NCBI RefSeq assembly: GCF_022829585.1
Contig: NZ_JAKSYC010000327.1
Location: 62,001-126,000 of the forward strand
DNA length: 64,000 nt
Direction of reading: 5' to 3'
Source: Methylobacterium sp. J-026
GTDB lineage: Bacteria > Pseudomonadota > Alphaproteobacteria > Rhizobiales > Beijerinckiaceae
The position numbers and the translations under genes were made by a program. Each line of letters begins with the position of its first letter. The stretch's first letter is position 1. Below the pieces are notes generated by a model, which saw only the letters and a list, made by a program, of their open reading frames with translations, did not search any database and was not told where the DNA came from. Shown here one piece after another: positions 47,356 through 57,592 of this stretch.

Positions 47356-47659
47356 TCCGATCCTCCGATGCCAGACCAGTCACGCCGACCGGCGGACGGC
47401 GCGAAATACTCGGAGTAATCGAATGCCGCGGGGAACTCTCGTCAAGGGCGTTATTACGCGTCGCTGAGGGGCACGCTGGGTGTCTCACCTCTCGACGGCA
47501 CCGGCACCGCATGGTTGGCGGCCTGCCGTGGCACCAATGCGCTGAGTATTGCGAGGCGGCTCAGCGTCTCTCGGAATGCTGCACCGCCATGGCATGTCCG
47601 GGAGCGGGAGCTCGCCCCTCGGATCGCGCCACGAGCAGGGCCGTCAGGGTGCCCGACGA
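47356..47659. other. 304-bp intergenic region without recognised features
   Basis: The region lies upstream of the BA14K-like gene start and beyond the end of the MFS gene, both on the minus strand. It must hold the BA14K-like promoter. A short inverted repeat (CGCCGACCGGCGG near 47388-47400) is present. No RNA gene, repeat or credible ORF was seen. Confidence 0.5.
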
Positions 47660-48904
47660 TCAGGACCCGCTCGCCGGGCCTGACGTCTGGAACGCGCCCA
47701 GCGGCTCAGCGGCAGGTCCGCGCGGATCCGGCGCTACGGCGCTGACCTTGCGGTCGCGGCCGGCGGCGAGGCCGAACAGGATCGCGGCGGTCGCGATGCC
47801 CACGAACAGGGTACCGGGCACCGCCCAGCCCCCCGTGGCCTCGTGGGCGAGGCCGAACGCCAGCGGGCCGAGGCAGGCGCCAGCGTAACCGATGCCCTGC
47901 GCCATGGCCGACAGGCCCGCGGCGCTCGCGGCATCCGCCGCGCGGAGCACGATCAGCGTGAGCCCGAGGCCGAAACAGCCGCCGATGCCGAAGCCGAGCG
48001 CGCAGGCAGCCGGGATCCGCAGGGAAGCCGACCCGAAGGCCAGGGCCAGGAAGGCGGCCGCGGTCAGTCCTGCGATCGCGACGATCCACCCCCGCTGGTC
48101 GCGGGCGCGGGCGGCCAGCATCGCCGTCAGCAGGGCGCCGGGCGCCTGGACCAGCGTGGTGAGCGACGCATAGAGGCCGGCCTCCAGCGGTGACAGGCCC
48201 CGTCCCTGGAGCAGCAGCGGCAGCCAGCCGAACAGGATGTAGGCGAGCGACGATTGCAGGCCCATGAAGCCCGTCACCCACCAGGCCAGGGGGTTGCGCA
48301 GCAGCCGCCCGGCCGAGGGCGCCGCGCTCGCATGGGTCCGGCGGGCGAACGGGATCCAGAGGAAGGCGGAAACCAGCGCCGGCAGCGCCCAGACCGCCAG
48401 GGCCGACGGCCATCCGCCCCCGAGGGCATGCTCGACCGGCACCGACGCGCCGGCCCCGGCGGCGGCGCCGAGGCAGAGCGTCATGGTGTAGAGCCCGGTC
48501 ATCAGACCGCCGCTGGCGGCGAAATCGCGCTTCACCAGGGCGGGCAACAGGACGTTGTCGAGCCCGATGCCGATGGCGGCGAGCGCCGTCCCGGCGAAGA
48601 GCGGGACGAGGCCGCCGAGGCCGCGCAGCGCCAGGCCGGCCGCCAGGATGGTGGACCCTAGAAGCACGGCCAGATCGGGTCCGATCCGGCGGATCAGCGG
48701 GGCGGCCAGGGCGCAGGCGATGCCGAGGCACAGGACCGGCAGGGTCGTGAGGATCGCGGCCCCGCCGGCGCCGAGGCCGGTCCCGTCCCGGATGGTCGCC
48801 AGCAGGGGACCGACCGAACTCAGGGCCGGCCGCAGGTTGAACGCGACCAGCATCAGCGCCAGGGCGAGCAGGACCCGGCGGGGGGCGGCGGGGTCCGCGC
48901 TCAT
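47660..48904 (-). CDS. CynX/NimT-type MFS transporter
   Basis: This 414-residue MFS protein has twelve hydrophobic segments. The N-terminal helix VLLALALMLVAFNLRPALSSVGPLLATIRDGTGL has the F-N-x-R-P-x-x-x-x-x-x-P-L hallmark of the CynX/NimT (cyanate/2-nitroimidazole) subfamily, and GIGLDNVLLPALVKRDF follows. Substrates in this subfamily are mostly unproven, and small organic anions or drugs are likely. The ATG complementary to 48902-48904 overlaps the lnt stop (ATGA). It is thus the tail gene of the miaB-phoH-ybeY-corC-lnt chain, although its function seems unrelated. Confidence 0.87.
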   Translation of the reverse strand: MSADPAAPRRVLLALALMLVAFNLRPALSSVGPLLATIRDGTGLGAGGAAILTTLPVLCLGIACALAAPLIRRIGPDLAVLLGSTILAAGLALRGLGGLVPLFAGTALAAIGIGLDNVLLPALVKRDFAASGGLMTGLYTMTLCLGAAAGAGASVPVEHALGGGWPSALAVWALPALVSAFLWIPFARRTHASAAPSAGRLLRNPLAWWVTGFMGLQSSLAYILFGWLPLLLQGRGLSPLEAGLYASLTTLVQAPGALLTAMLAARARDQRGWIVAIAGLTAAAFLALAFGSASLRIPAACALGFGIGGCFGLGLTLIVLRAADAASAAGLSAMAQGIGYAGACLGPLAFGLAHEATGGWAVPGTLFVGIATAAILFGLAAGRDRKVSAVAPDPRGPAAEPLGAFQTSGPASGS

Positions 48905-50574
48905 GTCCGGCGTCCCGCGCGCAGGGCCCCGCCGAGACAGGCGGCGAGCATCAGCGCGAAGGCGGCGTCGCCGAAACGGCCGTACAGGGTGCCGCCGACG
49001 ATGCGGGCGGGCAGGTCGGCATCGAGCCAGGTCTCCTGGTCGAGCGGCGTGCGGGCGACGATCCGGCCATGCGGATCGATCACCGCGGAGATCCCGGTAT
49101 TGGCGTCCCGGACCATGGGCAGCCCCTCCTCGACGGCGCGCAGGCGCGCCTGCGCCAAATGCTGGCGCGGGCCAGGGGTGTCGCCGAACCACGCGTCGTT
49201 GGTGACGTTCAGGATCAGCCCGGGCGGCCGATCCGACGGCGCGACGTGGCCCGCCGGCAGGATGGCGCCGGGGAAGATCGCCTCGTAGCAGATCGTGGCC
49301 ACCACCGGCGGCAGACCCGGGACCGCCAGGATCCGCTGGGCCGCGCGCGCCCCCGCCGAGAAGCCGCCCGGGATCGCCACGAACTGGCGCAGGCCCAGCG
49401 CCCGCAACGCGGCGTCGAGGGGTGCGGGCAGGTACTCGCCGAACGGGACGAGATGAACCTTGTCGTAGCTGTCGGAGATCGTCCCGTCGGGACCGATCAC
49501 CAGGACAGCGTTGAAGTAGCGCAGGCGCTCGCCGGGCAGCGGCTCCTCGGCCCGGGCCGCGCCGGTGATCAGGTGTTGCCCCGGCTTGAGGCCGGCCGCC
49601 ACCTTCGCCAGGGCGTCGGGATCGCGCTGGATCAGGAACGGGAAGGCGGATTCGGGCCAGACGATGTGGGTCGGCTCCGGCTCGCCGGCCTCCGCCGGGC
49701 GCTGGCTCAGCTCGATGTAACGGTCGACGATATCGGTACGGTTCTCGGGCCTGAACTTGGCATCCTGCGGCAGGTTCGGCTGAACGAGGCGCAGCCGGAC
49801 GCCCGCCACCACCGGATCGGGCGGCCCGAGACGGACGGCGCCGTAGAGGGCCATGCCGATCAGGACGATCGCGGCCGCGGCGCTCGGACCGAAGCGGCTG
49901 CGCGGGCGGGTACCGGTGGCCAGCGTCGCCGGGGCCGCGCAGATCAGCACCGCCAGCACGGTGAGGCCATAGAGGCCGATCGCGGCGCCCCATTGCATCA
50001 GCCAGAGGTTCTGGGCGAGCGCCATGCCCAGCGTGTTCCACGGGAAGCCGGTGAACAGGTGGCCGCGCAGCCATTCCGCGGCCCCGATCCCGAAGGCGAG
50101 GGCGGCGATCCGCCCCGGCCCGCGGCGCCACATCAGGCCGGCGGCGCCGAAGCCGGCCCCATAGAACAGGCCGAGCCCGAAGGGCAGGCCGATGACGCCG
50201 AGCGGCAGCGCCCACAGGAACGCGTCGGCCTCCACCAGGAAGGCCTGGCCCAGCCACCACAGGCCGGCGGTGAGATAACCGAAGCCCCAGGCCCAGCCGA
50301 TCAGGAAGCAGGGCCAGAACCGTCGCAGGGTGGTCCGGTCGGAAGCGGCCCCGTCCAGAAGCCACGTTGCCGCCGACAGGGACACGGCGAGCGCCGGAAG
50401 CATACCGAAGGGCGGCATCGCCAAAGCCGCGACGGCGCCCACGAGCCAAGCCAGCCCGAGGCGGCGCCAGCCGGTCAGGCGCCTGATCGCCCGGACGAAT
50501 CCGGGCGCCGGGACGTTCAGTTCGGTGCCCGATGCCGGTGCGACCCGGGCGGACCCCGCCGCCGTGCGCGTCAC
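48901..50574 (-). CDS. lnt: apolipoprotein N-acyltransferase
   Basis: This 557-residue enzyme has about six N-terminal membrane helices and a periplasmic nitrilase-fold domain. The catalytic triad is Glu308 (THIVWPESAFPF), Lys372 (SYDKVHLVPFGEYLP) and Cys429 (TICYEAIFP). NVTNDAWFGDTPGPRQHLAQARLRAVE is also diagnostic. It adds the third acyl chain to lipoproteins. The start is GTG complementary to 50572-50574, 10 bp after the corC stop; an in-frame ATG at 50649 would overlap corC by 65 bp and add an Arg/Pro-rich leader. Confidence 0.95.
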   Translation of the reverse strand: MTRTAAGSARVAPASGTELNVPAPGFVRAIRRLTGWRRLGLAWLVGAVAALAMPPFGMLPALAVSLSAATWLLDGAASDRTTLRRFWPCFLIGWAWGFGYLTAGLWWLGQAFLVEADAFLWALPLGVIGLPFGLGLFYGAGFGAAGLMWRRGPGRIAALAFGIGAAEWLRGHLFTGFPWNTLGMALAQNLWLMQWGAAIGLYGLTVLAVLICAAPATLATGTRPRSRFGPSAAAAIVLIGMALYGAVRLGPPDPVVAGVRLRLVQPNLPQDAKFRPENRTDIVDRYIELSQRPAEAGEPEPTHIVWPESAFPFLIQRDPDALAKVAAGLKPGQHLITGAARAEEPLPGERLRYFNAVLVIGPDGTISDSYDKVHLVPFGEYLPAPLDAALRALGLRQFVAIPGGFSAGARAAQRILAVPGLPPVVATICYEAIFPGAILPAGHVAPSDRPPGLILNVTNDAWFGDTPGPRQHLAQARLRAVEEGLPMVRDANTGISAVIDPHGRIVARTPLDQETWLDADLPARIVGGTLYGRFGDAAFALMLAACLGGALRAGRRT

Positions 50575-50584
50575 GCCTGGACCG

Positions 50585-51724
50585 TCACGGGTGCGACGTC
50601 TCGGGGGCCGGCGGGCTGGAGGGCGGGGGCAGGGCAAGGGGAACGACATTTCCGATCCGGGTGGCGCCCTTGTGGAAGCGCAGCCGCTTCAGGCGCCGCG
50701 GATCGGCATCCAGCACCTCGAATTCGAGGTCGCCGGGGCCGGCGATCAGCTCTCCGCGGGAGGGGACCCGTCCGGCCAGCGTCACGATCATGCCGCCCAG
50801 GGTGTCGATCTCCTCGGCCATCTCGCCGACCGCCGCCACCAGATCCACGCCGGTCGCCTCGGAGACCTCCGCCAGGGGCGTTCGGGCATCGGCCACGAAG
50901 ACCTCGCCCTCGCCGTCGACGCGCTGGACATGCTTGTCCTCCGCGACGTCGTGCTCGTCCTCGATGTCGCCGACCACCACCTCGATCAGGTCCTCGATGG
51001 AGATCAGCCCGTCGGTGCCGCCATACTCGTCGATGACCAGCGCCATGTGGGTGCGCGTGGCCTGCATCCGGACCAGCAGGTCGATCGCCGGCATGGAGGG
51101 GGGGACGAACAGCACCGGCCGCTGGATGCGCGCGGCCGCCAGGGTGGTCGTCAGATCGACCTTGCCGAGGTCGAGGCCGCGCGGGACCCGGGGGACCGGC
51201 CGGCGGATCCGCGGGGGTGGGGGCGGGGGCTCGCCGGCCTCGACCTCGACGACCGGCGCCGGGGGCTTCGCCGCCGCCGCGACGCTGCGCCGGGACGGCT
51301 CGGCCTTCGCGGCGATGTGGTCCACGAGGTCGCGGATGTGGACCATGCCGCGGGGGTCGTCGAGGGTCTCGCCGTAGACCGGCAGGCGCGAATGCCCGGC
51401 CGTGCGGAACAGCTTGAGCAGGTCGCCGAGGCTCGTCTCGTTGGAGACCGCCATGATATCGGCCCGGGGGACCATCACGTCGTCGACGCGCACCTTGTGC
51501 AGGCCGAGGACGTTCTTGAGCATGATGCGCTCGAGCGGAGTGAGGCCGCTCTCGCCGGCATCCGGCTCCGCCAGCGCTTCCTCGAGCCCCTCGCGCAGCG
51601 AATCGCGCGGCTTGAGGTGGAGCGCCTGAAGCAGGCGGTCGTACCAGGGCTCCCGGTTCTGGGATTCACCCTCGGTGGAACTGGGCGCGGCCAGGGCCGC
51701 GCCGCGACTTCGATCGTTGCTCAT
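50585..51724 (-). CDS. corC: CorC/TlyC family CBS-domain protein
   Basis: This is a 379-residue protein. Two CBS motifs (VDDVMVPRADIMAVSNETSLGDLLKLFRTAGHSRLPVYGE and a second about 100 residues later ending THMALVIDEYGGTDGLISIEDLIEVVVGDI) are followed by the CorC_HlyC transporter-associated domain (DARTPLAEVSEATGVDL). There is no membrane domain, as in CorC rather than full DUF21 proteins. The two CBS repeats are split by an insertion rich in Pro and Arg (VEAGEPPPPPPRIRRPVPRVPRG). It lies in the conserved ybeY-corC-lnt order. Proposed roles are Mg/Co efflux or envelope maintenance. Confidence 0.93.
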   Translation of the reverse strand: MSNDRSRGAALAAPSSTEGESQNREPWYDRLLQALHLKPRDSLREGLEEALAEPDAGESGLTPLERIMLKNVLGLHKVRVDDVMVPRADIMAVSNETSLGDLLKLFRTAGHSRLPVYGETLDDPRGMVHIRDLVDHIAAKAEPSRRSVAAAAKPPAPVVEVEAGEPPPPPPRIRRPVPRVPRGLDLGKVDLTTTLAAARIQRPVLFVPPSMPAIDLLVRMQATRTHMALVIDEYGGTDGLISIEDLIEVVVGDIEDEHDVAEDKHVQRVDGEGEVFVADARTPLAEVSEATGVDLVAAVGEMAEEIDTLGGMIVTLAGRVPSRGELIAGPGDLEFEVLDADPRRLKRLRFHKGATRIGNVVPLALPPPSSPPAPETSHP

Positions 51725-51760
51725 GTCTCTCGGGTCTGGGGTCGTTCGGGCGTCGCGCGC

Positions 51761-52246
51761 TCAGGCGTAGGGGTCCGGGATGCCGAGGGTCGCGAGCGCC
51801 GCGACCTCGACGGCCTCCATGGCATCGGCCTCGGCCTCGCCGGTCTCGTGGTCCTGACCGAGACAATGCAGGGTGCCATGGACGAGGAGGTGGGCGAGAT
51901 GATTCTGGAGCGGCTTCGACTGCTCCGCACTTTCGCGCACCAGGGTCTCGTACGCAAGGACCACATCGCCGAGCGGACGCGCGGACCCGGCATGAAGCGG
52001 TTGCGGGGCTGCCGGGAAGGACAGGACATTGGTGGGCTTGTCCTTGCCGCGCCAGGTCCGGTTGAGCTCCCGCACGGCGGCGTCGTCCGTCAGCAGGACG
52101 CTGACTTCGACCGGGCCGTCCGGCCTCCCGGGGGCGACGGCGAGCCCGGCCTCGACGGCGCGGGTGACAAGCGATTCGAGGTCGGGGACGGCGACTTCCC
52201 AGCGCGCATCCTCGACGGCGAGGTCGATTTCGTTCGGCATGCTCAC
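51761..52246 (-). CDS. ybeY: endoribonuclease YbeY
   Basis: This 161-residue metal-dependent RNase acts in 16S rRNA 3' maturation and ribosome quality control. The zinc site LLVHGTLHCLGQDHE provides His123, His127 and His133, and the upstream KDKPTNVLSFP motif is conserved. Translation can begin at GTG (complement of 52244-52246), overlapping the phoH stop, or at ATG 52240 two codons later. It is coupled with phoH (YbeZ), its usual protein partner. Confidence 0.96.
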   Translation of the reverse strand: MSMPNEIDLAVEDARWEVAVPDLESLVTRAVEAGLAVAPGRPDGPVEVSVLLTDDAAVRELNRTWRGKDKPTNVLSFPAAPQPLHAGSARPLGDVVLAYETLVRESAEQSKPLQNHLAHLLVHGTLHCLGQDHETGEAEADAMEAVEVAALATLGIPDPYA

Positions 52247-53367
52247 GCCAGCGGCCGGCGCCGGGGGTTCGGGTTGCGGTCGGCCTCGTCCACCCCGTGG
52301 GCGGCGCGCTCGTAGGCGGTGACGATCCGGCGCACGAGGTCGTGGCGCACCACATCGACGTCCTTGAACGTCACCCGCCCGATTCCCTCGACTCCGTCCA
52401 GCACCTTCACCGCCTCCACCAGGCCCGACTTCTGCCCCGGCGGCAGGTCGATCTGGCTCGGATCGCCGGTGATGATCATGCGCGATCCCTCGCCGAGGCG
52501 GGTGAGGAACATCTTCATCTGCATGGAGGTGGTGTTCTGCGCCTCGTCGAGGAGCACCACGGCGTTGGTCAGGGTCCGACCGCGCATGAAGGCCAGCGGC
52601 GCGATCTCGATCGTACCGGTCTGCAAGCCGCGGTCGACGTGGCGCGCCTCCATGAAGTCGTAGAGGGCGTCGTAGATCGGGCGCAGATACGGATCGACCT
52701 TCTCGCGCATGTCGCCGGGCAGGAAGCCCAGGCGCTCGCCGGCCTCCACCGCCGGGCGCGACAGGATCAGCCGCTCGGCATGGCCCTGCTCCAGCAGCGA
52801 CACCGCGTGGCCGACGGCCAGCCAGGTCTTGCCGGTCCCGGCCGGCCCCTCAGCGAAGACCAGCTCGTTGGTGCGCAGGAGCTTGATGTAGGCGTCCTGA
52901 GCCGGGTTGCGCGCCCGCACGGCGCCGCGCTTGCGGGTTGCGATCTGCTCGAAATGCGGCTTGTCCGCTTCAGCCGTGATCGCCTCGGCCGGGAACAGGG
53001 TCGCCTGCGCGGAGGCCTCGCGGATGGCGCCGTCCACATCCCCCAAGGTCAGCGTGCTGCCGCCGGTGCGTACCCGCGCATAGAGCTTCTGAAACACCCG
53101 GCGAGCGGTCTCCGTCGCCGCCGGAGAGCCCTTGATCACGAGATGATTGCCCAGCGCCGTCGCGGTGACGTCGAGCCGCCGCTCGAGATGAGCCACGTTC
53201 TGATCGTATTGACCGAAGACGAGGCTCGCGAGGCGGTTGTCGTCGAAGGTCAGTTGCACCTCGACGGGCTCGTCCGAACCCGACGGCCGCGTCGCTGGAC
53301 CGCGTCCCCGTAGAGCGCCCCGCGCGCCCGCCCCGTCCGAAGCGCTCAAGCCGTCATCCTCGTCCAT
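52243..53367 (-). CDS. ybeZ: PhoH-like ATPase (YbeZ)
   Basis: This is a 374-residue protein. A KH-like N-terminal region (residues 35-110) precedes the P-loop ATPase with Walker A VFAEGPAGTGKTWLAVGHAV (about residue 174) and Walker B NAVVLLDEAQNTTSMQMKMFLTRLGEGSRMIITGDPSQIDLP. It is linked physically and genetically to YbeY in rRNA processing, so the YbeZ name is preferred over PhoH. The stop overlaps the ybeY start by 3 bp and the start is 2 bp after the miaB stop, so miaB-ybeZ-ybeY form one operon. Confidence 0.95.
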   Translation of the reverse strand: MDEDDGLSASDGAGARGALRGRGPATRPSGSDEPVEVQLTFDDNRLASLVFGQYDQNVAHLERRLDVTATALGNHLVIKGSPAATETARRVFQKLYARVRTGGSTLTLGDVDGAIREASAQATLFPAEAITAEADKPHFEQIATRKRGAVRARNPAQDAYIKLLRTNELVFAEGPAGTGKTWLAVGHAVSLLEQGHAERLILSRPAVEAGERLGFLPGDMREKVDPYLRPIYDALYDFMEARHVDRGLQTGTIEIAPLAFMRGRTLTNAVVLLDEAQNTTSMQMKMFLTRLGEGSRMIITGDPSQIDLPPGQKSGLVEAVKVLDGVEGIGRVTFKDVDVVRHDLVRRIVTAYERAAHGVDEADRNPNPRRRPLA

Positions 53368-53369
53368 CC

Positions 53370-54707
53370 TCAGGCGGCCGCGGCCGCGGAGATCAGCTGT
53401 CCGAACAGGCTGTTGGTGCCCGCCTCGGTGATCCGAACCGGAACCACCGTCCCGATATGGTGGGCCGCGGCGTCGAACTGGACGGCGAGCAGGTGCGGCG
53501 TCTTGCCCGCCACCTGACCCGGATGCCGGCCGGGCTTCTCCACCAGGACGTCGAAGACCCGGCCCGCCGCGGCCCGCTGGTAGGCATAGCGCTGGCCGTC
53601 GAGGAGCGCCTGGAGTTCGGCCAGCCGCGCCGCCATGACGGGTTCGGGCACCTGATCGCCCCGCTCGGCCGCCGGGGTCCCGGGGCGGGGGCTGTACTTG
53701 AACGAGTACGCGCTCTCGAAGCCGATCTCGCGCACGAGCCGCAGGGTCTCGGCGAAATCCGCGTCGGTCTCGCCGGGGAAGCCGACGATGAAGTCCGAGG
53801 AGAGGGCGATGTCGGGCCGCACCGCGCGGACGCGTTCGATCAGGCGCCGGTACTGGTCGCCGGTATGCTTGCGGTTCATGGCGGCGAGGATCCGGTCCGC
53901 GCCCGACTGCACCGGCAGGTGCAGGTAGGGCATCAGGGCCGGAACCTCGGCATGGGCCTGGATCAGCGCGTCGTCGAAATCGTTCGGGTGGCTCGTGGTG
54001 TAGCGGATCCGGACGATGCCCGGGATCCGTGCCACCGCCCGGACCAGCTCGGCGAGGCCCACCGGCGCGCCGTCGGCGCCGGCGCCGTGATAGGCGTTGA
54101 CGTTCTGACCGATCAGCGTGACCTCGCGGACGCCGCCTTCGGCCAGCCGCTCGGCCTCGGCCAGCACCGCCGCCACCGGCCGCGAGACCTCGGCGCCGCG
54201 GGTGTAGGGCACCACGCAGAAGGCGCAGAACTTGTCGCAGCCCTCCTGAACGGTGAGGAAGGCCGACGCCCCAACGGTCCGGCGCCGGGGCAGGTGATCG
54301 AACTTGTCGTCGATGGGGAACTCGGTATCGACCACGCGCCGCTCCCGGGAGCGGGCCAGCAGGTCCGGCAGACGGTGATAGCTCTGCGGGCCGACCACCA
54401 CGTCGACGGCCGGTTGGCGGGCCTGGATCTCGGCGCCCTCGGCCTGGGCGACGCAGCCGGCCACCACGATGCGGGTGTCGAGCCCCTGCGCCTTGCGCTC
54501 ACCCTTCAGGACGCGCAGGCGGCCGAGTTCGGAATAGACCTTCTCGGCGGCCTTCTCGCGGATGTGACAGGTGTTGAGGACGACGACGTCGGCCTCCTCG
54601 ACCGAATCGGTCGGCGCGTAGCCCTCGGCCCCCAGGACGTCGGCCATGCGGGCCGCGTCGTAGGCGTTCATCTGGCACCCGTAGGATTTGACGTAGGCCT
54701 TCTTCAA
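53370..54707 (-). CDS. miaB: tRNA-2-methylthio-N6-dimethylallyladenosine synthase
   Basis: This 445-residue radical SAM methylthiotransferase has the N-terminal UPF0004 domain KKAYVKSYGCQMNAYDAARM with the auxiliary cluster cysteines (first in YGCQMN). The radical SAM cluster motif is CDKFCAFCVVPYTRG (about residue 156). The GLNVNAYHG-like IGQNVNAYHG motif and a C-terminal TRAM domain (GRVFDVLVEK..VRITEAGTNSLFGQL) follow. It modifies A37 of tRNAs reading UNN codons, including the tRNA-Leu(TAA) type found at 719. It heads the miaB-ybeZ-ybeY-corC-lnt operon. Confidence 0.97.
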   Translation of the reverse strand: MKKAYVKSYGCQMNAYDAARMADVLGAEGYAPTDSVEEADVVVLNTCHIREKAAEKVYSELGRLRVLKGERKAQGLDTRIVVAGCVAQAEGAEIQARQPAVDVVVGPQSYHRLPDLLARSRERRVVDTEFPIDDKFDHLPRRRTVGASAFLTVQEGCDKFCAFCVVPYTRGAEVSRPVAAVLAEAERLAEGGVREVTLIGQNVNAYHGAGADGAPVGLAELVRAVARIPGIVRIRYTTSHPNDFDDALIQAHAEVPALMPYLHLPVQSGADRILAAMNRKHTGDQYRRLIERVRAVRPDIALSSDFIVGFPGETDADFAETLRLVREIGFESAYSFKYSPRPGTPAAERGDQVPEPVMAARLAELQALLDGQRYAYQRAAAGRVFDVLVEKPGRHPGQVAGKTPHLLAVQFDAAAHHIGTVVPVRITEAGTNSLFGQLISAAAAA

Positions 54708-54815
54708 CGCGCGCCGTCCCGAACCCGTCCACGTGATCCCTGCGCCGGCCCCGCGGGGTCCGGCCTGCGGCCTGTAGCACGGATCGCGCGGGCCGTCGCG
54801 ACACCCGAAACGCGA

Positions 54816-54837
54816 CCGGCCGCCCGAGGGCGGCCGG
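54816..54837. terminator. GC-rich hairpin between lctP and miaB
   Basis: CCGGCCGCCC (54816-54825) pairs perfectly over 10 bp with 54828-54837, leaving only GA between (an effective 4-base loop). It stands 27 bp after the lctP stop (minus strand) and about 110 bp upstream of the miaB start. Only a short TTT follows on the lctP strand, so it is either a weak intrinsic terminator of lctP or an RNA-stabilising stem. Confidence 0.5.
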
Positions 54838-54864
54838 CCATTGGGTGCAGCGGAGGGATCGGCC

Positions 54865-56616
<1,752 letters not shown>

Positions 56617-56651
56617 GGTCCCGACTGATACGGGTTCCGGCCTAGCTAGCA

Positions 56652-56669
56652 GAGCGCTTCGGAGCGCTC
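56652..56669. other. short perfect hairpin upstream of lctP
   Basis: GAGCGCT (56652-56658) pairs with AGCGCTC (56663-56669) around TCGG. It lies 36 bp upstream of the lctP start on the minus strand, and could be an operator dyad (GntR-like lactate regulators use dyads) or a leader hairpin. Support is symmetry and position only. Confidence 0.35.
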
Positions 56670-56875
56670 AACGGAGATGAATCATGTATTCTCCGCGATT
56701 TCCGCCGAAATGTACGCAGAAACGGATCCAGGTCTCGCGGCGGCGATCGAGACCTTGTCGATCCTGCGGGCCGCGAAGAGACACGGAATCGACCGGGCCG
56801 GACGGTTGTGCGTCGAAAGCATTCATCCGCCCGTCATCCCGATCGCCGTAGACAAAATGCCGTCGGTCCTCGAAC

Positions 56876-57427
56876 ATGGACGCCATCGGCATGATATTTT
56901 CTGGCAAAAAATCGCTGTTATTTCTATTCAACATGGCACTATTATTGTCTTGTGCTGCAATATTGCTTGCCAATAGCGATACGTCGGCCACTGAGAGCCG
57001 CAGAACGCAGACTGACGATTTGACCCTGTATGCCGGCAAGAGGGGCTCGGACAAAATCGGGGGCATCGACATCCTGCACCATCCGAAGTTCCTGGATGCA
57101 ACCCGCGCGGCCGTCGCGGATCCGGTCGCCCGGGCGTGGATACAGGGACGGAAGGCGCCCCAGAATGACCCGTCGATCTCAAGGATCGGAGACTACGTGA
57201 TCGTCACCGGTTGCGAGACGCATGGCTGCGGCCCGCATCAATGGGCGGTCTACATCACGCCGGACGGATCGCGCGTGAAGGCGTGCTATTTCGATGAGGG
57301 GCGGGACCCGACGCACGCGGTCTGGTCCGCGCCGCATGGCGTCGTCCGCCTCGGCCCCCCGCATTGCGAAGCCGGTAAGGACGCCAGCGGCATCGAACTG
57401 GCGATGCCGCGCCCACAGCGGTCGTGA
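56876..57427 (+). CDS. Ivy-like lysozyme inhibitor, exported
   Basis: This is a 183-residue protein (177 from the alternative ATG at 56891, which better starts the signal MIFSGKKSLLFLFNMALLLSCAAILLA). The signal ends in LLSC, so lipidation is possible. The mature domain has GDYVIVTGCETHGCGPHQWAVYITPD, where Cys113-x-x-His116-x-Cys118 matches the C-K-P-H-D-C loop that Ivy proteins insert into the lysozyme active site. Codons through about 56890-56990 are AT-richer than the surroundings, as in acquired DNA. It would protect the wall from host or competitor lysozyme. Confidence 0.7.
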   Translation: MDAIGMIFSGKKSLLFLFNMALLLSCAAILLANSDTSATESRRTQTDDLTLYAGKRGSDKIGGIDILHHPKFLDATRAAVADPVARAWIQGRKAPQNDPSISRIGDYVIVTGCETHGCGPHQWAVYITPDGSRVKACYFDEGRDPTHAVWSAPHGVVRLGPPHCEAGKDASGIELAMPRPQRS

Positions 57428-57592
57428 GGGCGGTCCGGGCGATCGCTGCCGGGGAGCAGGCCGGTTCGGTGGCGCGCGCGACCGGGACACTCCCCCCGTC
57501 ACGCCTCCGCGGGAATCGTCGCTCCTGACAGCCGGCGATGAGTCAAATTCCGATCCGTGGATCGGTCGGCCCGCACGGAGACGGCCCGTCGG

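Noticed and set aside
49069..51036. 655-residue plus-strand ORF opposite lnt and corC
   Set aside because: It spans the boundary of two real genes in the opposite direction, with Arg/Gln/Gly/Pro-rich shadow composition.
56677..56976. 99-residue plus-strand ORF upstream of the Ivy-like gene
   Set aside because: It begins with GGAG directly abutting the ATG (no spacing), overlaps the Ivy-like signal peptide in another frame and has no motif.
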